From SAR116 cluster alpha proteobacterium HIMB100 (GTDB lineage: Bacteria; Pseudomonadota; Alphaproteobacteria; Puniceispirillales; Puniceispirillaceae): 64,000 bases of DNA. Each line of letters begins with the position of its first letter. Position 1 is the first letter of the stretch. The notes beneath the pieces were generated by a model. That model had not been told where the DNA came from, ran no database searches, and saw only the letters and a list, made by a program, of their open reading frames with translations. The stretch spans positions 1 to 64,000 of the forward strand of contig AFXB01000010.1 in NCBI GenBank assembly GCA_000238815.2, given 5' to 3'. A program made the position numbers and the translations under genes. Shown in pieces: positions 47,072-57,494 of the stretch.

Positions 47072-48946
47072 ATGGCCCCGCCATTATTATCAGTTTCTGA
47101 TTTAGGCCTGAATCTGGGAGACAGGTGGCTGTTGCGGCATGTTGATCTGGCGGTCAGTGCAGGGGACAGGCTGGCCTTTGTTGGCCGCAACGGTGCAGGA
47201 AAATCAAGCTTGATGAAGCTGATTGCAGGTCAAACCGAGCCTGATGAGGGCAGCCGCTGGTGCGCGCCTTACAGCTCAGTCGCCTATCTGCCTCAGAATC
47301 CGACCTTTCGCGGCAGCATGTCCTTATCCTCTTATGTTCTCGACGGGCTAGATGATGGCCCTGAATTAAGCGTTGAAGACAGGCGAAAACAAACCCACAA
47401 GGCTGAAGCTGTTTTGGGCCGTTTAGGCCTTGATGGCGGACAATTGACCGATCAGTTATCGGGCGGAGAGCGCAGACGTGTTTCTCTTGCAAAAGCCCTG
47501 ATCACAGATCCTGATGTTCTGCTTTTGGATGAGCCCACAAACCATCTTGATTTACCAACCATTGAATGGCTCGAAGCCATGCTGAAGGCCCGTAAAGGCG
47601 GGCTCATTCTGATCAGCCACGATCGCGCGTTTTTGCGTGCACTTGGGAATGGCATTTTATGGCTGAACCACGGAACATTACGTCGGCGGCAAGGCGCATT
47701 TGATGAATTTGAAGACTGGTCAGAGGAAATTCTGGCCGATGAGGCCGTGCGCTTGCATAAGCTGGACAAGAAAATTGCCGAAGAGACCCGCTGGTCGCAC
47801 CAGGGCATCAGTGCGCGGCGGAAACGTAACCAGGGGCGCCTGCGTGAGTTACAAGTCCTGCGCTCAGAGCGTGCCCGCCAGGCCCCTGCGCAAATCAAAC
47901 AAATGAACATTGCTCATGTAAAGGCAGAGACAGGTGGCCAGGTTGTTTTGGAGGCCCGCGACATCAGCCTTGCTGTCGGCAGCCCTGATCTGAACCAGCG
48001 CCAACTTGTCAGTCATTTCAATTTGAAAATCCTGCGCGGAGACAGGCTGGGGCTGGTTGGCCCCAACGGAGCAGGGAAGTCAACATTGGTCAAAACCTTA
48101 CTTGGCGAGCAAGACCCTGATACAGGCCATGTCAAATCCGGCTATGGGCTGATCCCTGGTTATTTTGATCAAAACCGGGCTTTGCTCAACCAACAGGCCA
48201 GCCCCTGGACCATCCTATGCCCGGATGGCGGTGACACCGTGAACATCTCTGGCAAGCCACGCCATGTCACAAGCTATCTACGTGATTTCTTATTTGATGA
48301 TTTCAAAATGACACAGAAAGTCTCCACCTTATCTGGGGGAGAACAGAACCGGCTGATGCTGGCCTTTATTTTTGCCCAGCCGCATAATTTTCTGGTTCTG
48401 GACGAACCGACCAATGATCTGGATATGGAAACCATTGATTTGCTTCAGGAAGTCGTCAGCGATTATGATGGCACGGTTCTGATTGTCAGCCATGATCGCG
48501 ATTTTCTTGACCGTACGGTTACTGGCCTGCTGGCGTTTGAGGATAGCGGGCGTGTGGTTGCCCATGCGGGCGGCTATTCTGACTATCTGGAGCGCCGCCG
48601 CAAGCAACAAGACAAACAAACAAATACAGGACCAGGCCAGAACAAGTCCCGCAAAAACAACACATCACGACACAAGCAAGCAGAACAACCGGCTGTGCGT
48701 GAACAAACCAAACTGAGCTATAAACAAGCCTATCTGCTGGAAAAACTACCGCAACAGATTGCCGAGCTTCAGGATAAGATTGACGCCGCTGATACCCGCC
48801 TGTCTGACATGACATTTTATGCTGACAGCCCCGATGGCTATCAATCTTTAGCTGAACAGACAAAACAAGATAAAGAGCAGCTGAACAAAATGGAAGATGA
48901 CTGGCTGGCGTTAGAACTGTTGAGAGAAGAGCTCAGCAGCAGCTGA
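47072..48946 (+). CDS. ABC-F ATPase (Uup-like)
   Basis: A 624-residue protein with two ATP-binding domains: Walker A 'GRNGAGKSSLMK' and 'GPNGAGKSTLVK', signatures 'LSGGERRRVSLAKAL' and 'LSGGEQNRLMLAFIF', Walker B 'VLLLDEPTNHLD' and 'FLVLDEPTNDLD', joined by a charged linker and followed by a C-terminal coiled coil (about residues 520-624, 'EKLPQQIAELQDKIDAADTRL'). Layout matches Uup, a ribosome-associated factor. No membrane domain. RNase P RNA follows. Confidence 0.93.
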   Translation: MAPPLLSVSDLGLNLGDRWLLRHVDLAVSAGDRLAFVGRNGAGKSSLMKLIAGQTEPDEGSRWCAPYSSVAYLPQNPTFRGSMSLSSYVLDGLDDGPELSVEDRRKQTHKAEAVLGRLGLDGGQLTDQLSGGERRRVSLAKALITDPDVLLLDEPTNHLDLPTIEWLEAMLKARKGGLILISHDRAFLRALGNGILWLNHGTLRRRQGAFDEFEDWSEEILADEAVRLHKLDKKIAEETRWSHQGISARRKRNQGRLRELQVLRSERARQAPAQIKQMNIAHVKAETGGQVVLEARDISLAVGSPDLNQRQLVSHFNLKILRGDRLGLVGPNGAGKSTLVKTLLGEQDPDTGHVKSGYGLIPGYFDQNRALLNQQASPWTILCPDGGDTVNISGKPRHVTSYLRDFLFDDFKMTQKVSTLSGGEQNRLMLAFIFAQPHNFLVLDEPTNDLDMETIDLLQEVVSDYDGTVLIVSHDRDFLDRTVTGLLAFEDSGRVVAHAGGYSDYLERRRKQQDKQTNTGPGQNKSRKNNTSRHKQAEQPAVREQTKLSYKQAYLLEKLPQQIAELQDKIDAADTRLSDMTFYADSPDGYQSLAEQTKQDKEQLNKMEDDWLALELLREELSSS

Positions 48947-48985
48947 ATTGACTTCCCTCTCACAAACAGGCAAAACTCTGTCTCG

Positions 48986-49377
48986 GAGCAGATGACCGGG
49001 TGGCTGCTGCTGGCCTGGAGCTGGCAGAGGAAAGTCCGGGCTTCACAGGATCAGGATGCTGGATAACGTCCAGCGGGGGCGACCCCAGGGAAAGTGCCAC
49101 AGAAAACAAACCGCCAGACCTTGTGTCTGGTAAGGGTGAAAAGGGGCGGTAAGAGCGCACCGCAGGGCTGGTGACAGGCCTGGCAGGGTAAACCCCATCC
49201 GAAGCAAGACCATGTAGGGGCATAGCTGTTTGATCAGCACTGGTGATCCTGCCAGAGATGTCCGGGTAGGTTGCAAGAGGTGTCTGGTAACAGGCATCCC
49301 AGATGAATAGCCATCATCTGTGTTGCCCTGCTGAGGGCACCACAGAGACAGAACCCGGCTTACAGGTTATCTGTTCC
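48986..49377 (+). ncRNA. rnpB: RNase P RNA (type A)
   Basis: The RNA component of the tRNA 5'-processing enzyme. Conserved segments are present: GAGGAAAGTCCGGGC near 49027-49041 (start of P4) and ACAGAACCCGGCTTA near 49349-49363 (its partner). The first and last parts pair over about 12 bp (GAGCAGATGACC near the 5' end with GGTTATCTGTTC near the 3' end) to form P1. Length of about 390 nt is normal. Confidence 0.93.
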
Positions 49378-49834
49378 GTTCCTGTTTCGCGCACTGAATT
49401 CAGCAGATATGCGCAAACCGGTCAGCAATGCCATAATTCTGCCTTAATAGCTCATTAATGTTTAATACCGCCGAAGAACGTGAGGTGACATGACAAGCTC
49501 ATGACCTTATGCCAGCAGAGACTTTGTCTCAGATATGCAGACCGTTTCCCCCAAAAACCAAAAGTTTCTGCTGGCAATCTTCTTTGCTCCCCTCGACCAA
49601 ATATTGCTGATACCGGTAAGAGGCTGTCTTTCCTTCTGGTTTTGACACAGTAAGACTGCAGAAACTGGACACGCAGAACCCCTGCAAAAGTTAACAATTT
49701 CTTAACCCAAAAAAGAACATATCATGAACATATATATGAAAAAATATATATTTGAATATGTTAAGACATTTTATTGAAGTCATATCTCATAAACAATTGA
49801 ATTTACACCATTTTTCCATATTTTACCGTCAATT
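49378..49834. other. Intergenic region between RNase P RNA and the MraZ operator
   Basis: No gene is supported. It contains the paired GCCAGCAGA...TCTGCTGGC element (49511-49575) and, near 49716-49762, an AT-rich imperfect palindrome (AACATAT...ATATGTT with CATATATATG inside), which could be part of the dcw promoter. Confidence 0.4.
49511..49575 (+). ncRNA. Candidate structured element upstream of mraZ
   Basis: GCCAGCAGA (49511-49519) pairs perfectly with TCTGCTGGC (49567-49575) over 9 bp; just inside, GAGAC/GTCTC forms an alternative short hairpin. Not an RNA family I recognise. It may be a leader hairpin or a small RNA. Confidence 0.35.
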
Positions 49835-49879
49835 CCCATTGACCACCATAAATTCCCATGATATCCCATAAGAACCCAT
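49835..49879 (+). promoter_or_regulatory. MraZ operator (five CCCAT repeats, 10-bp period)
   Basis: CCCAT at 49835, 49855, 49865 and 49875 and the near match ACCAT at 49845, exactly 10 bp apart. On the other strand this is ATGGG, the direct-repeat target bound by MraZ upstream of dcw operons. It lies 104 bp before the mraZ start, so the cluster is probably autoregulated by MraZ. Confidence 0.75.
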
Positions 49880-49982
49880 AACTGATCAGATGGGGTGGGC
49901 TGCAAGAGATTTCCGCAGTGCCAATGAAAAAACTGGCAGCTTTTTGAAGAGATTTCGAGCTGCACTTAAACGGAGCGAGTCA

Positions 49983-50450
49983 GTGGATTTATTTTTATCC
50001 ACATACGAAAATAAACTGGATGCCAAGGGCAGGGTCTCCGTTCCTGCACCTTATCGTTCAGTTTTAGAACGTAACCGCAGCCCGCTTTACATCTATAAAT
50101 CTCTGACTCTGCCCTGCCTTGAAGGGTGCGGGCCAGAACGCATATCTCAAATCGTTGATGCCATAGATGATATGGACAGCCTGTCAAAAGAAGCTGAAGT
50201 CCTGCAGACCATGCTGTTCAGCGCCCAGGAAATGAAAATTGATTCAGATGGGCGGATGTTGTTGCCAGCTGAATTTGTTGAATTTGCTGAGCTTGACGGC
50301 GTTGCGCTATTTGCAGGGATCGGCCGGTCGTTCCAAATCTGGCGACCAGACCGGCATCAGCAGCGCGAACTTGAGTCCCGTGAACAGGCCAGCGAGCGAG
50401 GGGTTCCCCGGCTGACCTTGGGCCGGCGGGGCGGCCAGGGAGACAGGTGA
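49983..50450 (+). CDS. mraZ: Transcriptional regulator MraZ
   Basis: A 155-residue AbrB-fold DNA-binding protein, first gene of the dcw cluster. Two SpoVT/AbrB-like halves: 'FLSTYENKLDAKGRVSVPAPYRSVL' and 'AQEMKIDSDGRMLLPAEFVEFAEL', each containing the D-x-x-GR motif. Represses its own operon at the CCCAT repeats upstream (known in other bacteria). GTG 49983 is chosen because the domain begins there; ATG 49890 would place 31 unrelated residues in front. The stop overlaps rsmH. Confidence 0.92.
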   Translation: MDLFLSTYENKLDAKGRVSVPAPYRSVLERNRSPLYIYKSLTLPCLEGCGPERISQIVDAIDDMDSLSKEAEVLQTMLFSAQEMKIDSDGRMLLPAEFVEFAELDGVALFAGIGRSFQIWRPDRHQQRELESREQASERGVPRLTLGRRGGQGDR

Positions 50451-51424
50451 TGAGAGAAGCCAGCTTACACATTCCTGTGATGCTGGATGAGGTCACCGCG
50501 GCTCTGAACCCTGATGCGGGCAAAACCCTGATTGACGCCACGTTCGGCAATGGGGGATATTCTCATCATTTCCTGACAACAGCTGGCTGCCGCGTGGCCG
50601 CGATTGACCGCGACCCTGAAGCAATTGCGCGCGGACAGGCCATGGTGAACGCATTTGAAGGCCGTTTCAGCTTGTTTGAGGGGCCGTTTTCAACAATCAG
50701 GCAGCTGGTTAAAGACAGCGAATTTGAACAGGTTGACGGTATTGTGTTTGACCTCGGCGTATGTTCAACCCAGCTTGACGAGGCAGAGCGCGGCTTTTCA
50801 TTCCGTCAGGACGGTCCGCTGGATATGCGGATGACGCCTGTTGGCGAGAACGCATGCGATGTGGTGAACGGATATAGCGAAGCTGACATCGCTGACATTC
50901 TGTGGCGATATGGCGAAGAACGGGCTTCGCGCCGGATTGCCCGTGCCATAACCAAAGCCAGGGCCAGCTGTCCGATTGAACGGACCGGCCAGCTTGCAGA
51001 TATCATTCACTCTGTCATGCCGCGCCCGAAGCCCGGCCAGCCAGACAGCGCCACTCGGTCATTTCAGGCCTTACGGATTCACGTTAATCGCGAGCTGGAT
51101 GAATTAGAAACCGCGCTGGAGGCCTGCGAACATCTGCTGAAGCCAGACGGTATATTGGTGGTGGTCAGCTTTCATTCTCTGGAAGATCGGATTGTAAAGC
51201 ACTTCATGGCCGGAAAAAGTGGTCGGAAAGCCCGCCCCTCACGCCATCGCCCTGAGCTTGAGGCAGAGACGCCGCCTGTCTACGCGCTGATGACCCGCAA
51301 AGCTGTTCTGCCCTCTGCAGATGAAGAACGATATAACCCCCGGGCACGGTCTGCACGTTTGCGTGTGGCCAAACGAACGCACGCCCCCTCTTCACAAACA
51401 GTCGCACAAGGAGCAGGAGCATGA
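50450..51424 (+). CDS. rsmH: 16S rRNA (cytosine1402-N4)-methyltransferase RsmH
   Basis: A 324-residue AdoMet-dependent enzyme that methylates C1402 of 16S rRNA. Motifs: 'HIPVMLDEVTAALNP', 'DATFGNGGYSHHFL' (AdoMet site), 'FDLGVCSTQLDEAERGFSFRQDGPLDMRM' (signature) and 'SFHSLEDRIVKHF'. ATG 50450 after AGGGAG with 7-nt spacing; GTG 50447 is an alternative. Overlaps mraZ and ftsL by a few nucleotides, so translation is coupled. Confidence 0.95.
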   Translation: MREASLHIPVMLDEVTAALNPDAGKTLIDATFGNGGYSHHFLTTAGCRVAAIDRDPEAIARGQAMVNAFEGRFSLFEGPFSTIRQLVKDSEFEQVDGIVFDLGVCSTQLDEAERGFSFRQDGPLDMRMTPVGENACDVVNGYSEADIADILWRYGEERASRRIARAITKARASCPIERTGQLADIIHSVMPRPKPGQPDSATRSFQALRIHVNRELDELETALEACEHLLKPDGILVVVSFHSLEDRIVKHFMAGKSGRKARPSRHRPELEAETPPVYALMTRKAVLPSADEERYNPRARSARLRVAKRTHAPSSQTVAQGAGA

Positions 51425-51729
51425 TCAGGCTAATCCTCATTTTCTGTCTTGTGCTGGGGGGAAGCGGCACGGTTTTGTATATGACCAAACAGTCCGTTGA
51501 CAGCCGCTATGATGAATTGCGCGAGCTTCGCAAAGAAATTTCAAGAGCTGAAGAACGGGCCGCCATTTTAGAAGCAGAATGGGCATATGTCAGCCGTCCT
51601 GACCGGATATTGAGCCTGTCAGGCGGGCTGTTATCTATGCGGCCAATCACCGCCGACAGAATTTTGCCGCTTGAAGCAATTCCAATGCGACGGGACGACC
51701 AACAGCCCAAACCGGAGGCTGCAGAATGA
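51421..51729 (+). CDS. ftsL: Cell division protein FtsL
   Basis: A 102-residue single-pass membrane protein with a short N-terminal hydrophobic helix ('LILIFCLVLGGSGTVLYM') and a coiled-coil periplasmic part ('SRYDELRELRKEISRAEERAAILEAEW'). Position between rsmH and ftsI and length fit FtsL, which bridges FtsB/FtsQ at the division site. The sequence itself is poorly conserved, so the call rests on topology and context. Confidence 0.85.
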   Translation: MIRLILIFCLVLGGSGTVLYMTKQSVDSRYDELRELRKEISRAEERAAILEAEWAYVSRPDRILSLSGGLLSMRPITADRILPLEAIPMRRDDQQPKPEAAE

Positions 51730-53474
51730 CCCGGTTGCCCGATCAACATCCACAAGCAGAATCTGACCAAACCTTACTGGGCGGGTTATGGTCACGGTTC
51801 TGGCCGTCACGTCTGGCCCCTGAACAGGCACGTAACACTGCCCAGATGCGCCTTATATTTGCTGGCGCGCTGGCCATCACATGTTTTGCAGGCATTGGGG
51901 CAAAGGCCTTCCATCTGGCAACTGTGAGCGCTCAAGGCGACACTGAGGTACACGTCCGGCTTGCTGGCGCAGACCGGGGCGCAATATATGATCGTAACGG
52001 GCGTGTTCTGGCCCAGACCGTGCCGGTGATGACCCTGCATGTTGATCCAAAACAAGTGCTTGATCCTTATGAAGTTGCAGAAAAACTCTCAGCTGTGCTG
52101 CCAGAACTGACAAAACAGGATATTCTGGCGGCTTTGTCCCGGAAGACGCGTTATGTTGAGCTGAACCGGAAAATTACCCCGCGCCGACATGCAGCCATTC
52201 TGGGGCTGGGCTTGCCTGGTATATTTATCACCCCTTCAAATCTGCGCACCTATCCAAATGGCGCTGAAGCAGCCCATATTTTAGGTCAGGTGAACCGAGA
52301 CGGGCTGGGCATCGCTGGCATTGAAAAAAGCATGCAGGCCACCTTGTCATCTGGACGCGATGTCACCTTATCTGTTGACTTGGGTGTTCAGGCTGTAGTC
52401 AGACGCGCATTAGCTGAGCAGATCAAAACATTTGAAGCTCTTGGCGGGACCGGATTGGTCAGCAATATCAAGACAGGCGAAGTGGTTGCTATTGTCTCTC
52501 TGCCTGATTATGACCCGAACCAATATGCAGTTGCTGAACAGAAAGCCTTATTCAACCAGGCCACAAAGGGCGTGTTTGAAATGGGCAGTATTTTCAAAGT
52601 GCTGAACACTGCTATCGCACTTGAGGCCGGATCAGCACAACTCTCATCAAGCTATGATGTGACGCGGCCGCTGAGAATTGGCGGCTTTCCAATACGCGAC
52701 TATCATCCTTATGACAGATTCCTCAATTTGTCGGAGGTGTTGGTCTATTCCTCTAATATCGGCTCCGCCCGTATTGCTGAGGAAATCGGCCCTGAGGTAC
52801 AGCGGGGCTACATGGAAAAGCTTGGCCTGTTGGGTCGGCCCGCTCTGGAACTGACCGAGACAGCGCGCCCGCTCTACCCGTCATCATGGGGGCGCCTATC
52901 CTCTTACACCATCAGCTTTGGGCATGGTATTTCGGTCAGCCCTGTTCATGTAATGGGGGCCATTGGGGCCGCCGCAGGTGATGGGGAATTCATCGCCCCG
53001 ACCTTACTGAAGCGCAGCCCTGGTGAAGTCATTGAACGGGTCCGAATATTTTCGTCACAGACTACGCGAAAGGTTCGCTCTATGATGCGTCTTGTCGTCT
53101 CTCATAAAGATGGCACTGCCAATTTTGCAGAGGCCCCCGGCTATCTGGTTGGAGCCAAGACGGGTACTGCTGAAAAGGTGAAAGGCAAACGTTATGACAA
53201 GCGGGCAAACCTTGTCTCGGTCGTCGCCGCCTTTCCCATTCATGATCCAGAATATCTGGTGTTCGTGATGGTGGATGAGCCCCAGCCGCAGAAACATTCC
53301 CATGGCTATGCCACAGCCGGATGGGTCGCAGCCCCTGTTATTGCCGATATTGTAAACCGGATAGCGCCTATTCTGAATGTTCATCCTGTTGACATAAATC
53401 AGCCCGAAATTCGCCGGAATCTAGAGCCAGATCTGCGTATAGGAGGAAAAGGAGCTATTCGTGCGTCTTACTGA
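51726..53474 (+). CDS. ftsI: Peptidoglycan transpeptidase FtsI (PBP3)
   Basis: A 582-residue septal transpeptidase. One membrane helix at about residues 43-63, a pedestal domain with 'RGAIYDRNGRVLAQT' near 84, and a C-terminal penicillin-binding domain with Ser288-x-x-Lys291 ('MGSIFKVLN'), Ser-Ser-Asn at 342-344 and Lys-Thr-Gly at 478-480 ('GAKTGTAEKV'). Target of beta-lactams. Starts at the ATGA overlap with ftsL and its end overlaps murE by 14 nt. Confidence 0.95.
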   Translation: MTRLPDQHPQAESDQTLLGGLWSRFWPSRLAPEQARNTAQMRLIFAGALAITCFAGIGAKAFHLATVSAQGDTEVHVRLAGADRGAIYDRNGRVLAQTVPVMTLHVDPKQVLDPYEVAEKLSAVLPELTKQDILAALSRKTRYVELNRKITPRRHAAILGLGLPGIFITPSNLRTYPNGAEAAHILGQVNRDGLGIAGIEKSMQATLSSGRDVTLSVDLGVQAVVRRALAEQIKTFEALGGTGLVSNIKTGEVVAIVSLPDYDPNQYAVAEQKALFNQATKGVFEMGSIFKVLNTAIALEAGSAQLSSSYDVTRPLRIGGFPIRDYHPYDRFLNLSEVLVYSSNIGSARIAEEIGPEVQRGYMEKLGLLGRPALELTETARPLYPSSWGRLSSYTISFGHGISVSPVHVMGAIGAAAGDGEFIAPTLLKRSPGEVIERVRIFSSQTTRKVRSMMRLVVSHKDGTANFAEAPGYLVGAKTGTAEKVKGKRYDKRANLVSVVAAFPIHDPEYLVFVMVDEPQPQKHSHGYATAGWVAAPVIADIVNRIAPILNVHPVDINQPEIRRNLEPDLRIGGKGAIRASY

Positions 53475-54957
53475 TCTGTTGACACAAATCCCAGGCCTGA
53501 CCTTATGCAGCGGCTCAGCAGAAAAAACAGTGACCCATGTCACAGCTGACAGCCGTGCTGCTCAAGCTGGTGGATTGTTTGTTGCCGTCGCCGGCCACAA
53601 GACAGATGGACACGATTTTATTAATGATGCCATTGAAAACGGAGCTGACGTCATTGTCACAGAGGGCCGTCCGGCCGATGTTCCGGCACATATCTGTGTT
53701 TTGACCAGCAAGGACATCCGGGCTGATTATGCCCATCTTGCGGCCAAATTCTACCCTGCCCGACCAGCAATCCTGACCGGCGTGACCGGAACCAACGGCA
53801 AAACATCTGTTTGCGAATATTTGCGGCAAATCTGGTCAAGGGCAACCTGGCCATCAGCAGCTGTCGGCACTCTGGGCGTGGCCAGTGATATTGAAGCGCT
53901 GAACAGCACGTCTGCCCAATTGACCACCCCGCCATCTGAACAGCTATTCTGCTTGCTGCATAATTTACGAAAAGGCGGGGTGACCCATGCCGCCTTTGAG
54001 GCGTCCAGCCATGGCCTTGACCAGATGCGCCTGCATAAACTGGCTGTCAATGTCGCGGTATTCACCAACCTCAGCCGCGATCATCTTGACTGGCATGGAG
54101 ATATGGACAGTTATTTTGCAGCAAAAGCAAAGCTGTTTTTTGACAATCTTCTTGATGGCGGGACGGCGGTAATCAACATTGATGATGCGTGGGGTCAGCG
54201 CCTGTATAACGAACTTCAATCGCGCAATATCGTTCTGTGGTCTGTTGGTGTTCACGACAATGCTGACTTCCAGATTATGTCCACACAAAGCCAGCATTTT
54301 GGTCTTGATCTGCAGATTAAAGCCGCAGGTCAGCTATTCAGATATCCGCTGGCTCTTTCGGGTGAGTTTCAGGCCATAAATGCGGTTACCGCGGCGGCCG
54401 CCGCCCATGCTTCAGGCATGCCGTTACAGGATTCATTTGGCGCCCTGCCCTATCTGCTGCCTGTGCGCGGACGCATGCAACCCATTCATGGTCATCCTGA
54501 TGGCGCGCGTGTGATTATTGATTTTGCCCACACGCCTGATGCTTTGGAAGGCGCATTAAAAGCTCTGCGGTCAGGCACATCTGGCCAGCTGAATCTGGTG
54601 TTTGGCTGTGGCGGTGACAGGGATAAGGGCAAACGTGCAGAAATGGGCAAAATTGCCGCTGCCTATGCAGATAAACTCTATGTCACGGACGATAACCCTC
54701 GCACCGAACCGCCTGCCACTATCCGCAACGACATTTTGAAGGGCTGCCCGAACGCACAGGATATTGCGCCACGGGATAAAGCAATTCAATTGGCCATTTC
54801 AGAATTGCATAGCGAAGATACGCTGCTGATTGCGGGCAAAGGCCATGAGACCAGTCAGACAATTGGTACTGAAGTTCTGCCGTTTGATGATGCCAGCATT
54901 GCCCGTCATGCGCTGATAAACCTGACAGGCAACAGCCTCACCTCAGGAGGTCTGTAA
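53461..54957 (+). CDS. murE: UDP-MurNAc-L-Ala-D-Glu:meso-diaminopimelate ligase MurE
   Basis: A 498-residue cytoplasmic ATP-dependent ligase adding the third residue of the stem peptide. P-loop 'GVTGTNGKTSVCEYL' near 105, 'HLDWHGDMDSYFAAKAKLF' and 'TDDNPRTEPP', where Asp-Asn-Pro-Arg is the known specificity motif for meso-diaminopimelate, not lysine. GTG 53461 follows AGGAGG, but with 15-nt spacing, and GGAG closer; a start inside ftsI is normal for this cluster. Stop and murF start overlap by 1 nt. Confidence 0.95.
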   Translation: MRLTDLLTQIPGLTLCSGSAEKTVTHVTADSRAAQAGGLFVAVAGHKTDGHDFINDAIENGADVIVTEGRPADVPAHICVLTSKDIRADYAHLAAKFYPARPAILTGVTGTNGKTSVCEYLRQIWSRATWPSAAVGTLGVASDIEALNSTSAQLTTPPSEQLFCLLHNLRKGGVTHAAFEASSHGLDQMRLHKLAVNVAVFTNLSRDHLDWHGDMDSYFAAKAKLFFDNLLDGGTAVINIDDAWGQRLYNELQSRNIVLWSVGVHDNADFQIMSTQSQHFGLDLQIKAAGQLFRYPLALSGEFQAINAVTAAAAAHASGMPLQDSFGALPYLLPVRGRMQPIHGHPDGARVIIDFAHTPDALEGALKALRSGTSGQLNLVFGCGGDRDKGKRAEMGKIAAAYADKLYVTDDNPRTEPPATIRNDILKGCPNAQDIAPRDKAIQLAISELHSEDTLLIAGKGHETSQTIGTEVLPFDDASIARHALINLTGNSLTSGGL

Positions 54958-56414
54958 TGCTGTCTCATTTGTCTCCAACGCGTCTTGCTGAACTGTGCAA
55001 CGGTCACTGGCATCACAGCACCGCCTTGCCTGCGTCATTCACATCAGCCCAGATTGACAGCCGGATGATGGGACAAGATGAGCTGTTTATCGCCTTCAAA
55101 GGAGAGACAACTGACGGCCACCGGTTTGTGTCTGACCTGGACCGCGATCTTGGCCAGGCAGCGATTGTGGAACACCCCGATCAAGACGCAGCTGCCGCTC
55201 AGCTTTGTGTCAGTGACAGTCTGCAGGCACTGCAGTCAATTTCCAGAGAAGTCTCCGCTTTGACAGGCGCCGTCAAATTCGCCGTTACAGGTTCTGTAGG
55301 CAAAACAGGCACCAAAGACATGTTAAGCCGGATGCTGGCAGGATTTGGTCGCACCCACGCTACAAAGGGAAATTATAACAATCACATAGGCGCCCCTCTC
55401 ACTTTGGCACAAATGCCTGAAGATACTGAATTTTTAGCATGTGAGCTCGGCATGAACCATGCTGGCGAGCTGACTGAACTGGCGCAAATCGTCAAACCGT
55501 CAGTCGCAGCAATCACGTGTATTGCCGACAGCCATATTGGTCATTTTACCTCGCTTGAGCAAATCGCTGATGCCAAGGCCGAATTATTCACAGGGCTTAC
55601 TGAAGATGGCATCGCAATTTTGCCACGTGATGACATATTCTACCCCCGCCTTGCTGCCGCAGCAAAAGCAGCAGGAGCACGGCAAATCATCAGCTTCGGC
55701 ACACATGCCGAAAGCAATTTTCGTCTTCTTGACTGCACAAAGAAGGATAACGGGCTGATGGTCACAATTGACTATCCCGTTATGAGCAAGGGCACACAAC
55801 GCAAAACCCTCAGCTTTGAGCTGGGGATGACCGCCCGCCATTGGGCAATGAATGCGGTTTGTGGTTTGGCCATGTGCTCTGCGGCAGGCCTTGATTGCGA
55901 ATTAGCGGCTGCTCAATTAGCTGAATGCACAGACCTGCCCGGGCGCGGCAAAACCTATGATCTTATCGTCTCTGACCATCAGCTAAGCCTGATCGACGAC
56001 AGCTATAACGCTGGACCTGCATCAATGAAAGCCGCATTGGCCGGCTTAAGAGAAATGCCCGGCCATAGGGCGGCCATTCTGTCAGATATGCTGGAGCTTG
56101 GTGGTTCTGCTCAACAAGCACATATCCAGCTTGCCGAGCACATCACCGCAAGCGGCATTCACAAACTGATCGCAATCGGCCCGAACATGACTGCTATGAC
56201 GGCCTGTCTGCCTGCCGATATTTCTTGTCAATGCTATCAGACCAGCACAGATGCGCTTGCAGAGCTGGATGAAGCCATTCAACAACTTGCCGCTGAAGCA
56301 GATTATGTGCTCATCAAAGGCTCACATGGTTCTGGTGCACATCTGATGAGCCAACATCTGATCACAAGCTATACCGGTCATCAGCCACAACAGGAGATAA
56401 GCCATGCTTCCTGA
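54957..56414 (+). CDS. murF: UDP-MurNAc-tripeptide:D-Ala-D-Ala ligase MurF
   Basis: A 485-residue ligase adding D-Ala-D-Ala. P-loop '[13 protein letters not shown]' near 113, '[30 protein letters not shown]', and '[17 protein letters not shown]' (MurF signature). Starts on the last base of murE's stop. Overlaps mraY by 11 nt. The Gly-Ser-Val-Gly-Lys-Thr P-loop is the usual MurF form. Confidence 0.95.
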   Translation: MLSHLSPTRLAELCNGHWHHSTALPASFTSAQIDSRMMGQDELFIAFKGETTDGHRFVSDLDRDLGQAAIVEHPDQDAAAAQLCVSDSLQALQSISREVSALTGAVKFAVTGSVGKTGTKDMLSRMLAGFGRTHATKGNYNNHIGAPLTLAQMPEDTEFLACELGMNHAGELTELAQIVKPSVAAITCIADSHIGHFTSLEQIADAKAELFTGLTEDGIAILPRDDIFYPRLAAAAKAAGARQIISFGTHAESNFRLLDCTKKDNGLMVTIDYPVMSKGTQRKTLSFELGMTARHWAMNAVCGLAMCSAAGLDCELAAAQLAECTDLPGRGKTYDLIVSDHQLSLIDDSYNAGPASMKAALAGLREMPGHRAAILSDMLELGGSAQQAHIQLAEHITASGIHKLIAIGPNMTAMTACLPADISCQCYQTSTDALAELDEAIQQLAAEADYVLIKGSHGSGAHLMSQHLITSYTGHQPQQEISHAS

Positions 56415-57492
56415 TCTGCTTCTGGCGTTTGCTGATGATTACAAAATTCTGAACCTGTTCAGATATATTACCTTCAGGACTGGTGGTGCGACAATTACCG
56501 CACTGATTATATCACTGATGTTTGGCGAGAGGTTTATCCGCTGGCTGAAATCGCATCAGGCTGAAGGCCAGCCGATCCGTGCAGATGGGCCGGAAACGCA
56601 TATTCTGACGAAGGCTGGAACACCGACAATGGGCGGTCTGCTGATTCTGGCCAGCTTCATTATCTCCACCCTGTTGTGGGTACCTCTGTCAAACCAGTAT
56701 TTATGGCCGGTTCTGCTGATTGCCACCAGCTTTGGTCTGATCGGGGCAACTGATGATTGGCTGAAGCTGAAGAAGCGGTCAAGTGACGGGATGAGCGGTC
56801 GCCAAAAGCTGTTTTTCCAGATGACAGCGGCGTTAGTAGCCAGCCTGATTTTCATTCAGCTTTCGCCTGACAGCTTGCGTTATGGTGTGGCGGTTCCTTT
56901 TTTCAAAGACACGCTGCTTTATTTGGGCATTTTATATGTGCCGTTTGCGATGCTGGTCATTGTTGGTGCCTCAAACGCCGTGAATCTCACTGACGGGCTG
57001 GACGGGCTGGCGATTGTACCGGTGATCATTGTGGCCATGTGTTTTGGCTTAATTGCTTATCTCAGCGGAAACATCCAATTTGCCAATTACCTGCAAATTC
57101 ACTATGTGCCGGGCACAGGCGATCTGGCCACGTTATTGGGTGCTCTAATCGGGGCCGGGCTTGGCTTTTTGTGGTTTAACGCCCCACCCGCCAAAGTCTT
57201 TATGGGTGACACAGGCTCACTTGCCTTAGGTGGCTCACTCGGAGCGGTATCAGTTGCCACACGGCATGAGTTGGTTTTGGCAATCGCAGGCGGGTTGTTT
57301 GTGCTTGAAACTGTATCTGTAATTTTGCAGGTGGCGTCATTCAAGCTGACCGGTAAACGGATTTTTCTGATGGCCCCCCTGCACCATCATTTTGAAAAGA
57401 AGGGCTGGCCTGAAAGCACCATCGTCATCCGTTTCTGGATCATCTCTGTTGTGCTGGCCTTGATCAGCCTGTCTACGTTGAAACTGAGGTAG
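56404..57492 (+). CDS. mraY: Phospho-MurNAc-pentapeptide translocase MraY
   Basis: A 362-residue membrane enzyme with about ten helices that transfers phospho-MurNAc-pentapeptide to undecaprenyl phosphate, giving lipid I. Motifs: '[17 protein letters not shown]', 'GATDDWLKL' (Asp-Asp), '[18 protein letters not shown]', '[12 protein letters not shown]' and '[15 protein letters not shown]'. All conserved acidic and His residues are present. Confidence 0.96.
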   Translation: MLPDLLLAFADDYKILNLFRYITFRTGGATITALIISLMFGERFIRWLKSHQAEGQPIRADGPETHILTKAGTPTMGGLLILASFIISTLLWVPLSNQYLWPVLLIATSFGLIGATDDWLKLKKRSSDGMSGRQKLFFQMTAALVASLIFIQLSPDSLRYGVAVPFFKDTLLYLGILYVPFAMLVIVGASNAVNLTDGLDGLAIVPVIIVAMCFGLIAYLSGNIQFANYLQIHYVPGTGDLATLLGALIGAGLGFLWFNAPPAKVFMGDTGSLALGGSLGAVSVATRHELVLAIAGGLFVLETVSVILQVASFKLTGKRIFLMAPLHHHFEKKGWPESTIVIRFWIISVVLALISLSTLKLR

Positions 57493-57494
57493 GG

